The notes under the pieces were generated by a model. The model made no database searches. It saw only the letters and a list, made by a program, of their open reading frames with translations, and was not told where the DNA came from. Of a DNA stretch of 64,000 nucleotides, positions 25,788 to 34,478 are shown piece after piece (position 1 is the first letter of the stretch; the number at the start of each line of letters is the position of its first letter). Source of the DNA: Allocoprococcus sp004560705 (GTDB taxonomy: Bacteria; Bacillota; Clostridia; Lachnospirales; Lachnospiraceae); contig NZ_JBQHTK010000004.1 of assembly GCF_052065755.1 (NCBI RefSeq), forward strand, positions 1-64,000, in the 5' to 3' direction. The position numbers and the translations under genes were made by a program.

Positions 25788-26300
25788 TTATTTGGCACGA
25801 AACGTGTCGAAAATTGCAATTTCAGGGGGAGAAAAGGTGAAACTAAAGAAACAGATCATGAAAAGAACGACCAGAAAGATCAATAAGGGCAGAGGAAGCA
25901 GATGACAGTTTTGAATGACAAGCTGATAGCTCAGAGAGAAGGTAATGATCACGCTGGCAAGGAAAGTAAGGATATCCAGAATCAGACAATGGTTCCCCCA
26001 GATTCCCGTGTAGGTATAGAAAATGATGACCATGGATATTGTACCGGTAAAGAGGCCGGTCATATATGCCTGAAAATAGGAAGGATAGGAGCGCATGAAG
26101 AATGGCCATCCTGCAATCATATAGAGAAAAGAAGGAAAAAACACAAGCTTCATATGTTCCCATGTGGATTCATTTACCGGAGCAAACATAGCAACGAGTG
26201 GATTTTCCATACTGTATTCATATGCAAAATGAAGGAGTGTTCCGGCAATCGCCGTAAAAAGAATCCCGGCAATGGTGTAGTGGTAAAGATGTCTGTTCAT
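25788..26300 (-). CDS. five/six-helix membrane protein, DUF6512-like
   Basis: A 170-residue integral membrane protein with helices at about 9-26, 48-66, 76-95, 105-125 and 130-150. The segment between the first two contains FAPVNESTWEHMKL, a conserved-looking polar motif of this group. The start at 26300 has GGGGGA upstream, while an earlier in-frame ATG lacks a site. It follows no operon; the divergent thrC promoter lies beyond. Function unknown; the DUF name is from memory. Confidence 0.75.
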   Translation of the reverse strand: MNRHLYHYTIAGILFTAIAGTLLHFAYEYSMENPLVAMFAPVNESTWEHMKLVFFPSFLYMIAGWPFFMRSYPSYFQAYMTGLFTGTISMVIIFYTYTGIWGNHCLILDILTFLASVIITFSLSYQLVIQNCHLLPLPLLIFLVVLFMICFFSFTFSPPEIAIFDTFRAK

Positions 26301-26447
26301 AATAGTCCCCCAAGGCTTCTTTGATATTTGCAAATATTATATGAGAAAAATGAAAAATAATACACGAAAATGATGTCGTCCGATAAGATGTCGATTATAG
26401 AGTGTGTGTACAGAAAAGACAAATGTTTGTAAAAGATGAATTTGAAT

Positions 26448-26476
26448 TTGCTAAAATGGTTTTGGTATGATATAAT
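26448..26476 (+). promoter_or_regulatory. thrC promoter (extended -10)
   Basis: TTGCTA (26448-26453), 17 bases, TATAAT (26471-26476) preceded by TGA, an extended -10. Start of transcription near 26483, leaving a short 30-base leader with GAAGGGTGAAG before the ATG. Confidence 0.7.
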
Positions 26477-26515
26477 TGTGCGATAATAAAGAAAACATAA
26501 GAAGGGTGAAGAATC

Positions 26516-28006
26516 ATGAATCTACTTTATAAGAGCACCAGAAATTCTGAAAAGACAGTAACAGCTTCCCAGGCAATCCTGAAAGGGCTTGCAGAAGACG
26601 GAGGATTATTCGTCCCGGTTTCGATTCCAAAACTTCCGGTGAGCCTTGGGGAACTTAAGAATATGAACTATCAGGAAACAGCATATGCAGTCATGAAAGA
26701 GTTCCTGACCGATTTTACAGAGGAAGAGCTTAGGAACTGTATTACAAAAGCATATGACAGTAAATTCGATACAGAGGATATTGCGCCGCTTGCAAAGGCA
26801 CATGACGCGTATTTCCTGGAATTGTATCATGGGGCAACGATTGCGTTTAAAGATATGGCACTCTCCATTCTTCCGCATCTTCTTACAACTTCTGCAAAGA
26901 AGAATCAGGTGAAAAATGAGATCGTGATTCTGACTGCTACTTCCGGAGATACAGGGAAGGCAGCGCTGGCCGGTTTCGCGAATGTGGAAGGAACGAAGAT
27001 CATCGTGTTCTATCCGAAGAATGGCGTGAGCAAGGTTCAGGAGCTTCAGATGGTCACACAGAAAGGTGACAATACATCTGTCATTGCGATCCATGGAAAT
27101 TTTGATAATGCGCAAAGCGGTGTGAAAGCGATGTTTGAGAACAAAAAGCTGGCGAAAGAGCTGGATCAGGCGGGATATCAGTTTTCTTCCGCTAATTCGA
27201 TCAATATCGGACGTCTGGTGCCGCAGATCGTTTATTATGTGTACGCATATGGTAAACTGCTGCAGAATGGAGAAATTGAGGAAGGTGAAGAAATCAATGT
27301 TGTCGTACCGACCGGTAATTTCGGAAATATTCTTGCTGCATATTATGCGAAGAATATGGGACTTCCGATTGCGAAACTGATCTGTGCATCGAATGAGAAT
27401 AAAGTACTCTATGATTTCTTCCAAACCGGTACTTATGATAAAAACAGAGAGTTTATTCTGACGACTTCACCGTCCATGGATATTCTGATTTCAAGCAATC
27501 TGGAGCGCCTGATTTACCAGATCGCGGGTGGAGACGCAAAGAAGGATCAGGAGCTGATGAACGACCTCAAATCAAAAGGAGTGTATGCGATTACGGAAGA
27601 GATGAAAAAGAATCTGGCGGATTTTGAGGCAGGGTATGCTACTGAAGAACAGGTAAAACAGACGATTCATGATCTTTACACGGATACGGGGTATGTGATT
27701 GATACCCATACAGCAGTTGCTGCATCCGTATACAATGAATACAGAAAGAATACCGGAGATACGGCAAAGACGGTGATTGCTTCTACGGCAAGTCCTTATA
27801 AATTTGCAAGAAGTGTTATGACTGCAATTGACGCGTCCTATGATGCCATGGAGGAATTTGAACTGATCGATGAACTTCATAAAGTTTCACAGATGGATAT
27901 ACCGAATGCGATTGAAGAAATAAGAAATGCAGAGATTCGTCACACTACGGAATGTGATATCGATCAGATGGAAGCATCCGTAAAAGCTGTACTCGGTGTA
28001 GTTTAA
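26516..28006 (+). CDS. thrC: threonine synthase
   Basis: A 496-residue PLP enzyme that makes threonine from O-phosphohomoserine. K112 in HGATIAFKDMAL is the PLP lysine; TATSGDTGKAAL is the phosphate-binding loop and VVPTGNFGNILA binds the cofactor ring. Length and motifs fit the longer, E. coli-like class. It has its own promoter and heads a run with a small membrane protein and moaC. Confidence 0.96.
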   Translation: MNLLYKSTRNSEKTVTASQAILKGLAEDGGLFVPVSIPKLPVSLGELKNMNYQETAYAVMKEFLTDFTEEELRNCITKAYDSKFDTEDIAPLAKAHDAYFLELYHGATIAFKDMALSILPHLLTTSAKKNQVKNEIVILTATSGDTGKAALAGFANVEGTKIIVFYPKNGVSKVQELQMVTQKGDNTSVIAIHGNFDNAQSGVKAMFENKKLAKELDQAGYQFSSANSINIGRLVPQIVYYVYAYGKLLQNGEIEEGEEINVVVPTGNFGNILAAYYAKNMGLPIAKLICASNENKVLYDFFQTGTYDKNREFILTTSPSMDILISSNLERLIYQIAGGDAKKDQELMNDLKSKGVYAITEEMKKNLADFEAGYATEEQVKQTIHDLYTDTGYVIDTHTAVAASVYNEYRKNTGDTAKTVIASTASPYKFARSVMTAIDASYDAMEEFELIDELHKVSQMDIPNAIEEIRNAEIRHTTECDIDQMEASVKAVLGVV

Positions 28007-28028
28007 TTAAAAGGAGTGACGAAGAACG

Positions 28029-28382
28029 ATGAGTGATATCAATGTGGTTTTCGGAGTAATCGGGCTGGCTTGCGGAATCTATGTTTTCTATGCCTGCTTT
28101 CAATTGAAGGTAAAAGGGCTGATTAATACAAGCATTCTGCTTCCGAAATCAATCGACCCGGACAAGTGCCGTGACAAGGTGGGGTATATTAAGGAAGTAT
28201 TTCCGAAGATGCTGCTGTTTGGAACCGTCATCACCGCATATGGTGTGATTGAGCTTGTAAATACATATGTCGTGGAAGTCGGCGCTTTACTTGCAGTGTT
28301 TATGATACTTCCTTTTGTCGTTCTGATCTGGTTTGGAGTTACGATTTCCCGTCTGAATAAGAAATATTTCCAGGATTCGTAA
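28029..28382 (+). CDS. small membrane protein, unknown function
   Basis: A 117-residue protein with three hydrophobic stretches (about 7-25, 60-78, 83-103) and a middle polar loop carrying PKSIDPDKCRDKVGYIKEVFPKM. It lies 22 bases after thrC and 13 before moaC, so the three are probably co-transcribed. No family recognised. Confidence 0.75.
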   Translation: MSDINVVFGVIGLACGIYVFYACFQLKVKGLINTSILLPKSIDPDKCRDKVGYIKEVFPKMLLFGTVITAYGVIELVNTYVVEVGALLAVFMILPFVVLIWFGVTISRLNKKYFQDS

Positions 28383-28395
28383 GAGGAGAATAAAA

Positions 28396-28908
28396 ATGGC
28401 GGAATTTACACATTTTAACACTCACGGTGATGCCATTATGGTTGATGTGAGTGAAAAAAAGGATACCTTACGAGAAGCAACTGCCCGGGGAAGGATTCTG
28501 ATGAACAAGGAATGCTTTCAAAAAGTGCGGGATGGTCAGATGAAGAAAGGGGATGTGCTTCAGGTTGCCCGTGTTGCCGGCATCATGGGAACGAAGAAAA
28601 CATCGGATCTGATACCGCTTTGCCATATTCTTAATCTGAGTAAGGTGGAAATTGATTTTGAACTCCATGAGGATACTTGCTCGATTATTGCAGCCTGTAC
28701 GGCACGCACTGTCGGAAAGACCGGTGTGGAAATGGAGGCCTTGACCGGAGTAAGCGTTGCCCTGCTGACAATTTATGACATGTGTAAAGCTGTGGATAAA
28801 TCGATGGAAATCGGGGAAATCTATCTATGTCGTAAAAGCGGTGGTAAGAGCGGGCTGTTCGTTTCACCAAGAGAGGATAAACCTGACGGAAACGAAGATG
28901 TCATATAA
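28396..28908 (+). CDS. moaC: cyclic pyranopterin monophosphate synthase
   Basis: A 170-residue MoaC: it turns the MoaA product into cyclic pyranopterin monophosphate in molybdenum-cofactor synthesis. Conserved segments are MVDVSEKKDTLREATA, GIMGTKKTSDLIPLCH (active-site Lys and His), and TGVEMEALTGVSVALLTIYDMCKA. The C-terminal extension of about 20 charged residues is longer than usual. AGAGGAG precedes the ATG. No other moa/moe gene is in view, so the pathway partners must be elsewhere. Confidence 0.95.
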   Translation: MAEFTHFNTHGDAIMVDVSEKKDTLREATARGRILMNKECFQKVRDGQMKKGDVLQVARVAGIMGTKKTSDLIPLCHILNLSKVEIDFELHEDTCSIIAACTARTVGKTGVEMEALTGVSVALLTIYDMCKAVDKSMEIGEIYLCRKSGGKSGLFVSPREDKPDGNEDVI

Positions 28909-28944
28909 AAAATAAAAGGAAAAGATAGATTTACAGTATTAGAG

Positions 28945-28973
28945 TTGAAAAAAAATAAATAATACGCTATAAT
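28945..28973 (+). promoter_or_regulatory. promoter of the 6S-like RNA
   Basis: TTGAAA (28945-28950), 17 bases, perfect TATAAT (28968-28973); transcription should start near 28980. No coding sequence follows for 240 bases. Confidence 0.8.
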
Positions 28974-28979
28974 TGTTTT

Positions 28980-29199
28980 TAGAAACCTGGGATGTTCGAT
29001 ATATCCGTATTTTTGAACCTACAAAACTTTAAACGGGATTCCTATATCTCTGTAATATGTCAAGCCCTCATCGCGCAGGGGAAGGCAGAAAAGCAGATGC
29101 GGTCGCCCACCTAGCTATGGCTAGGAGTCAAAAAACGGTCAACGGCATTTCGGGGGAAACAAAAGAGAAAAAGGCAGCTGCTAAGGCGGCTGCCTTTTA
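28980..29199 (+). ncRNA. ssrS: probable 6S RNA
   Basis: A non-coding transcript between a consensus promoter and a strong terminator. The two ends can pair (CCTGGGATG near 28986 with CATTTCGGGG near 29147), giving the long rod of 6S RNA, and the middle has CCTACAAA and AAACGGGAT stretches typical of the central bubble in Firmicutes 6S. A terminal hairpin CCTAGCTATGGCTAGG (29110-29125) is clear. 6S RNA binds the housekeeping RNA polymerase holoenzyme and mimics an open promoter. The family call rests on architecture and memory; that it is an RNA gene is firmer. Confidence 0.7.
29171..29198 (+). terminator. terminator of the 6S-like RNA
   Basis: AAGGCAGC (29171-29178) pairs with GCTGCCTT (29189-29196), followed by TT and A. 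Confidence 0.8.
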
Positions 29200-29227
29200 A
29201 ATATGTGCGTGATAACGGAGTGGTTAT

Positions 29228-30061
29228 ATGAAAAAATATATAAAACGGGCAATGGCACTATCAAATCGAATCGGCAGGAATCATACCGGTGCATATGCAG
29301 CTCAGTCAGCTTATTTCTTTATTTTAAGTCTGATTCCGATCATTCTGCTTCTACTTACGATCGTACAGTATACTCCGGTTACGAAAGCGGACGTAATGAC
29401 GGCAATGGTAATGGTCTTCCCGGAAAAGAATATGCAGGATTTTATTATAGGCATTGTGAATCAGGTTTATAATCAATCACGGACTGTTATTCCGGTCACT
29501 GCAGTTGTTGCACTCTGGTCGGCAGGAAAAGGCGTACTTGCGATGAGCAACGGATTGAACTATAGTTATGAGATTCGAGAAACAAGAAATTATGTGTTTA
29601 TGAGGATCCGGGCATCTTTTTATACCATATTGTTTATTATTGCGATCGTACTTGGACTGGTACTGTCTGTGTTTGGAAATAGCATAAGCCTGTTTATCAA
29701 TACCCGGTTTCCATTTATGAAAGAGACAACGGAGTCGATTCTTGAGATGCGTACATTTATAACGTTTGCAATCCTGCTGGGATTTTCTCTTATGATCTAT
29801 CGGTTTCTTCCGAACCACAAGGTCCGGGTTAGAGAACAGATTCCCGGTGCAGTCTTTACCGCAGTGGGATGGCAGGTGATTTCGTTCATCTTTTCGATGT
29901 ACCTGACTATATTCCAGGGGTTCAGCGGATTATACGGAAGTATGACGGCAATCATTCTTGTTATGCTGTGGCTGTATTTCTGCATGTATGCGATACTTCT
30001 TGGTGGCTTGCTTAATTGTATATGGCAGGAAAATAAGAAAAAGAGTGGGGAAACAGCTTGA
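29228..30061 (+). CDS. YihY/BrkB-family membrane protein
   Basis: A 277-residue inner-membrane protein of the YihY/virulence factor BrkB family with about six helices. The family pattern is visible: AAQSAYFFILSLIPIILLL near the start, LWSAGKGVLAMSNGLN, and a final GLYGSMTAIILVMLWLYFCMYAILLGG. The old name ribonuclease BN is an error for this family. A weak ACGGAG site precedes the ATG. The pheST promoter begins in its last codons, so the two transcription units abut. Role uncertain, possibly transport or lipid flipping. Confidence 0.88.
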   Translation: MKKYIKRAMALSNRIGRNHTGAYAAQSAYFFILSLIPIILLLLTIVQYTPVTKADVMTAMVMVFPEKNMQDFIIGIVNQVYNQSRTVIPVTAVVALWSAGKGVLAMSNGLNYSYEIRETRNYVFMRIRASFYTILFIIAIVLGLVLSVFGNSISLFINTRFPFMKETTESILEMRTFITFAILLGFSLMIYRFLPNHKVRVREQIPGAVFTAVGWQVISFIFSMYLTIFQGFSGLYGSMTAIILVMLWLYFCMYAILLGGLLNCIWQENKKKSGETA

Positions 30062-30085
30062 CATAAAAAAAACATATGTTACAAT
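30058..30085 (+). promoter_or_regulatory. pheS leader promoter
   Basis: TTGACA (30058-30063), 16 bases, TACAAT (30080-30085). The -35 hexamer overlaps the stop codon of the preceding gene. Transcription starts near 30092, ahead of the T-box leader. Confidence 0.75.
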
Positions 30086-30091
30086 AATTAG

Positions 30092-30338
30092 GTATATGTT
30101 GAAAAGGCTTAGACCGTGTAAGTAGAGCACTGTTTTCCAACAGAGAGAGGGGATCTCCGGCTGTAAGTTCCCTCGGGTTCAGACAGGAATCGAATTTCCC
30201 ACGCGAGCTGCGTTTTTGAAAGTATCAGTAGAGAACGACGTCCCTGCACGTTACGCAGTCCGAGTGCCTGTTCATTTGAGCAGGAAACAGGGTGGTACCG
30301 CGAGTTTCTCGTCCCTATCAGGGGACGAGTTTTTTTTG
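30092..30338 (+). promoter_or_regulatory. T-box riboswitch, phenylalanyl-tRNA responsive
   Basis: The leader carries AGAGAGGGG near 30141, the invariant T-box GGGTGGTACCGCG at 30290-30302, and a terminator CTCGTCCC (30308-30315) with GGGGACGAG (30321-30329) plus T8. The base of stem I contains GAATTTCCC with TTC at 30196-30198, the Phe specifier codon. Uncharged tRNA-Phe would bind and prevent termination, switching on pheS when phenylalanine is short. Confidence 0.93.
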
Positions 30339-30397
30339 CCATGCAAATGTCAAAAAGGTCCGGCTGACCTTTATTTAGTTGTCAAAAGGAGGAAATT

Positions 30398-31417
30398 ATG
30401 AAAGAAAGACTTGAGAGCATCAAACAAGAGGCGATCAGACAGATTCAGGCTTCTGATGTACCGGAAAAACTGAATGATGTACGTGTGAGATTTCTTGGAA
30501 AAAAGGGAGAACTCACCGCAGTTTTAAAAGGAATGAAGGATGTAGCACCGGAGGAGCGTCCGAAGGTAGGACAGCTTGTCAATGAGACCCGAGCAGCAAT
30601 CGAAGAGCTCCTTGAAGAAACCAAGAAGAAGATGGATGCTGCGATCCGTGAAGAAAAATTAAAACAGGAAGTAATCGATGTCACACTTCCTTCCAAAAAG
30701 AATATGGTAGGACATCGCCATCCGAATACGATCGCCTTAGAAGAAGTAGAACGTATCTTTATCGGAATGGGATACGAAGTGATCGAAGGACCGGAGATCG
30801 AATATGACGAATACAATTTCGAAAAATTAAACATTCCGGCAGATCATCCGGCAAAAGACGAACAAGATACCTTCTATATCAATAAAGAAATCGTACTGCG
30901 TACCCAGACCTCCCCGGTTCAGGCACGTGTAATGGAACAGGGCAAACTTCCGATCCGTATGATTTCCCCGGGACGCGTTTTCCGTTCCGACGAAGTAGAT
31001 GCAACCCATTCACCATCCTTCCATCAGATCGAAGGACTTGTCATTGATAAGAACATTTCCTTCGCTGACCTGAAAGGGACATTGGAAGTATTCGCAAAAG
31101 AACTTTTCGGACCCGAAACCAAGACTAAGTTCCGCCCGCACCACTTCCCATTCACCGAACCAAGCGCCGAAGTAGACGTTTCCTGCTTCAAATGCGGCGG
31201 CAAAGGATGCCGTTTCTGCAAAGGCTCCGGTTGGATCGAAATCCTCGGATGCGGAATGGTACACCCACATGTCCTCGAAATGTGCGGCATTGACCCCGAA
31301 GAATACACCGGCTTCGCATTCGGCGTAGGTCTCGAACGTATCGCACTGCTGAAATACGAAATCGATGATATGCGGCTGCTGTATGAAAATGATATTAGAT
31401 TTTTGAGACAATTTTAG
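30398..31417 (+). CDS. pheS: phenylalanine-tRNA ligase alpha subunit
   Basis: A 339-residue class II synthetase alpha chain. It has the N-terminal coiled coil (about 1-85), motif 1 region GHRHPNTIALEEVERIF, motif 2 FRSDEVDATHSPSFHQIEGL and motif 3 GFAFGVGLERIALLKY; FTEPSAEVDVSC with CGGKGCRFCKGSGW lines the Phe pocket. It forms an alpha2beta2 enzyme with PheT. Unusually, 558 bases with a hairpin and tandem repeats separate it from pheT. Confidence 0.97.
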   Translation: MKERLESIKQEAIRQIQASDVPEKLNDVRVRFLGKKGELTAVLKGMKDVAPEERPKVGQLVNETRAAIEELLEETKKKMDAAIREEKLKQEVIDVTLPSKKNMVGHRHPNTIALEEVERIFIGMGYEVIEGPEIEYDEYNFEKLNIPADHPAKDEQDTFYINKEIVLRTQTSPVQARVMEQGKLPIRMISPGRVFRSDEVDATHSPSFHQIEGLVIDKNISFADLKGTLEVFAKELFGPETKTKFRPHHFPFTEPSAEVDVSCFKCGGKGCRFCKGSGWIEILGCGMVHPHVLEMCGIDPEEYTGFAFGVGLERIALLKYEIDDMRLLYENDIRFLRQF

Positions 31418-31437
31418 CGCTGGCAATGAGCAGTGCG

Positions 31438-31499
31438 AAAAAAGACTGATAAGCATACGCGGGTGCTTGCACACAAGCGAATGCTTATCCGGCTTTTTT
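31438..31499 (+). terminator. terminator-like hairpin after pheS
   Basis: GATAAGCAT (31448-31456) pairs with ATGCTTATC (31481-31489), and the flanking AAAAAAG and CTTTTTT extend the stem or give the T run. An inner stem GCTTG/CAAGC adds stability. It could end or reduce transcription before pheT, which would otherwise have no obvious promoter. Confidence 0.7.
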
Positions 31500-31542
31500 C
31501 ATAGGGCGAAGCCCGTAAAGCGAGAAGGAGCGAAGCGGATTC

Positions 31543-31943
31543 GAGCTTAGCACTGCGGAGAAAAACATTCAGCGAGAGAGCGAAGCGAATCGAGCTTAGC
31601 ACTGCGGAGAAAAACATTCAGCGAGAGAGCGAAGCGGAATCGAGCTTAGCACTGCAGAGAAAAACATTCAGCGAGAGAGCGAAGCGAATCGAGCTTAGCA
31701 CTGCGGAGAAAAACATTCAGCGAGAGAGCGAAGCGAATCGAGCTTAGCACTGCGGAGAAAAACATTCAGCGAGAGAGCGAAGCGGAATCGAGCTTAGCAC
31801 TGCGGAGAAAAACATTCAGCGAGAGAGCGAAGCGAATCGAGCTTAGCACTGCAGAGAAAAACATTCAGCGAGAGAGCGAAGCGAATCGAGCTTAGCACTG
31901 CGGAGAAAAACATTCAGCGAGAGAGCGAAGCGAATCGAGCTTA
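31543..31943. repeat. tandem repeat array, eight 49/50-base units
   Basis: Units begin GAGCTTAGCACTGC at 31543, 31592, 31642, 31691, 31740, 31790, 31839 and 31888, and a final partial unit begins at 31937. Spacing is 49 or 50, differing only by GCGAATC versus GCGGAATC; a few units have GCAGAG instead of GCGGAG. There is no unique spacer, so it is not CRISPR. A degenerate half unit (31521-31542) precedes it. No reading frame crosses it meaningfully. It fills the gap between pheS and pheT. Confidence 0.95.
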
Positions 31944-31975
31944 CCAGACACAAACAAATAAAGAGGAGAAAAAGT

Positions 31976-34396
31976 ATGAATACTTCATTATCATGGATTA
32001 AAGCGTATGTTCCTGACCTCGATGTGACCGCCCAGGAATATACAGATGCAATGACGCTTTCAGGAACCAAAGTAGAAGGTTATGAAAAGCTGGATGCAGA
32101 TTTAGATAAAATTGTAATCGGTCAGATTGAAAAAATTGAAAAACATCCGGATGCCGACAAACTGATTATCTGTCAGGTCAATGTGGGAACAGAGACAGTA
32201 CAGATCGTTACCGGAGCACCGAACGTAAAAGAAGGAGACAAAGTTCCGGTCGTTCTGGACGGCGGACGCGTTGCCGGTGGACATGAGCCGGGACAGAGAG
32301 TTGCCGGAGGAATCAAGATCAAGAAAGGAAAACTCCGCGGAGTAGAGAGCTGCGGTATGATGTGCTCGATCGAAGAACTCGGCTCTGACAGAAATATGTA
32401 TCCGGAAGCACCGGAATATGGAATCTATATCTTCGGTGACGATGCGGTTGTAGGAGAGAGCGCAATCAAGGCACTGGGACTGGACGATGTAGTATTTGAA
32501 TATGAAATCACATCCAACCGTGTAGATTGTTTCAGTGTGGTGGGAATTGCAAGAGAAGCGGCAGCGACATTTGGCAAAGAATTTCACCCGCCGGTAGTGA
32601 CTCCGACCGGAAACGATGAGGACGTTAACGATTATATCAAAGTGCGTGTGGAAAATACAGATCTTTGCCCGCGTTACTGCGCAAGAGTTGTTAAGAATAT
32701 TAAGATTGGCCCGTCTCCGAAATGGATGCAGAGAAGACTGGCTTCCGTCGGAATCCGCCCGATCAACAACCTGGTTGATATCACCAACTATGTTATGGAA
32801 GAATATGGACAGCCGATGCATGCATACGATCTGGATACGATTGCCGGACATCAGATTGTAGTTCGTAATGCTGAAAAGGGAGAGAAATTTGTCACACTGG
32901 ATGGACAGGAACGTGAAATGGACGATTCCGTCCTGATGATCTGTGACGGGGAAAAGGCAGTAGGTATTGCCGGTATCATGGGTGGCGAGAACTCCATGAT
33001 CACCGATCATGTTCAGACCATGTTATTTGAAGCAGCCTGCTTTGACGGAACCAATATCCGTAAATCAAGCAAAAAAGTCGGACTTCGTACCGATGCTTCC
33101 GGAAAATTCGAAAAAGGTCTGGATCCGAACAATGCTCAGGCAGCCATCGACCGCGCATGCCAGTTGGTTGAAGAAATGGGAGCAGGTGAGGTTGTCGGAG
33201 GAATGGTAGATGTTTATGGCAAGAAGAAAGAGCCGGTAAGAGTACCGTTTGACGCAGATGCAATCAATGCACTTCTGGGAACCGATATTCCGGAAGCGGA
33301 TATGCTCGGATATTTTGAAAAAATCGGACTGGAATATGACGCTGACGCGAAGGAAGTGATTGCACCGACATTCCGTCATGACTTATTCCGCCTTGCCGAT
33401 CTTGCAGAAGAGGTTGCAAGATTCTACGGATATGATAACATTCCGACTACCCTCCCAAGCGGCGAAGCTACTACCGGTAAGCTTTCCTTCAAGAATCGAG
33501 TGGAAGACGTTGCAAAGGATATTGCTGAATTCTGTGGTTTCAGTCAGGGAATGACCTATTCCTTTGAAAGCCCGAAGGTATTTGATAAATTACTCCTTGA
33601 TGAGGATGATGTGCTTCGTCAGGCAATTCCGATCATGAATCCGCTTGGGGAAGATTACAGTATTATGAGAACGATTTCTCTCAATGGTATGCTGACTTCT
33701 CTGGCAACTAATTATAACAGAAGAAATAAAAATGTACGCCTGTACGAAATGGGAAATATTTATCTTCCGAAAAGCCTTCCGCTTACGGAACTTCCGGACG
33801 AGCGTATGCAGTTTACACTTGGAATGTACGGAGAAGGCGATTTCTTCAGTATGAAGGGAATCGTAGAAGAGTTCTTCGAAAAAGTAGGTCTTCATAAGAA
33901 AGAGACCTACGATCCGAATGCCGGAAAGAACTTCCTGCACCCGGGACGTCAGGCTAACATCATTTACGAAGGAAGAGTTGTAGGATATCTGGGCGAGGTT
34001 CATCCGCAGGTGGCAGATAATTACGGAATCGGAGAACGTGCCTATGTTGCAGTGATTGATATGCCTGAAATCGTGGAACTCGCTACATTTGACAGAAAAT
34101 ACGAAGGCATTGCAAAATATCCGGCGGTAAGTCGTGATATCAGTATGGTTGTTCCAAAGGAGATTCTTGTCGGACAGATTGAAGAGGTGATCGAGAAGAA
34201 GGGCGGCGCTTATCTGGAAAGCTACAAACTCTTCGACCTCTATGAGGGAGCACAGATCAAACCGGGATTTAAATCTGTTGCATACTCAATTACCTTCCGT
34301 GCAAAAGACAGAACCCTGGAGGAAGCCGATGTATCTGCAGCTATGAAGAAGATCCTGAAAGCTTTGGAAGAAATGGGAATTGAATTGAGACAATAA
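31976..34396 (+). CDS. pheT: phenylalanine-tRNA ligase beta subunit
   Basis: An 806-residue beta chain of normal length. Domains in order: tRNA-binding OB fold (about 40-155, HPDADKLIICQVNVG), B3/B4 editing domain (about 210-385, with NRVDCFSVVGIAREAA and the GGENSM loop), B5 DNA-binding-like fold (about 405-475), catalytic-like core (about 485-690) and C-terminal ferredoxin-fold anticodon-binding domain (about 710-806, FPAVSRD-like KYPAVSRDISMVV). AGAGGAG precedes the ATG directly after the repeat array. Confidence 0.97.
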   Translation: MNTSLSWIKAYVPDLDVTAQEYTDAMTLSGTKVEGYEKLDADLDKIVIGQIEKIEKHPDADKLIICQVNVGTETVQIVTGAPNVKEGDKVPVVLDGGRVAGGHEPGQRVAGGIKIKKGKLRGVESCGMMCSIEELGSDRNMYPEAPEYGIYIFGDDAVVGESAIKALGLDDVVFEYEITSNRVDCFSVVGIAREAAATFGKEFHPPVVTPTGNDEDVNDYIKVRVENTDLCPRYCARVVKNIKIGPSPKWMQRRLASVGIRPINNLVDITNYVMEEYGQPMHAYDLDTIAGHQIVVRNAEKGEKFVTLDGQEREMDDSVLMICDGEKAVGIAGIMGGENSMITDHVQTMLFEAACFDGTNIRKSSKKVGLRTDASGKFEKGLDPNNAQAAIDRACQLVEEMGAGEVVGGMVDVYGKKKEPVRVPFDADAINALLGTDIPEADMLGYFEKIGLEYDADAKEVIAPTFRHDLFRLADLAEEVARFYGYDNIPTTLPSGEATTGKLSFKNRVEDVAKDIAEFCGFSQGMTYSFESPKVFDKLLLDEDDVLRQAIPIMNPLGEDYSIMRTISLNGMLTSLATNYNRRNKNVRLYEMGNIYLPKSLPLTELPDERMQFTLGMYGEGDFFSMKGIVEEFFEKVGLHKKETYDPNAGKNFLHPGRQANIIYEGRVVGYLGEVHPQVADNYGIGERAYVAVIDMPEIVELATFDRKYEGIAKYPAVSRDISMVVPKEILVGQIEEVIEKKGGAYLESYKLFDLYEGAQIKPGFKSVAYSITFRAKDRTLEEADVSAAMKKILKALEEMGIELRQ

Positions 34397-34421
34397 TAAG
34401 AGTAATAATCAGAGAAATGAG

Positions 34422-34449
34422 GAGACCGTATCTTGTATACGGTCTCTTT
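34422..34449 (+). terminator. terminator of pheT
   Basis: GAGACCGTAT (34422-34431) pairs perfectly with ATACGGTCTC (34437-34446), followed by TTTA. The T run is short, so some read-through to queA is possible. Confidence 0.7.
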
Positions 34450-34478
34450 AATGACGTATATGCAGAAAGGAAAACAGA

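Noticed and set aside
26606..27424. 272-codon open frame on the minus strand
   Set aside because: Antisense to the conserved thrC with no start signals.
31543..31943. CRISPR array
   Set aside because: Units are contiguous without unique spacers and there are no cas genes; it is a plain tandem repeat.
32102..33010. 302-codon open frame on the minus strand
   Set aside because: Antisense to pheT; Cys/His/Arg-rich shadow translation without expression signals.
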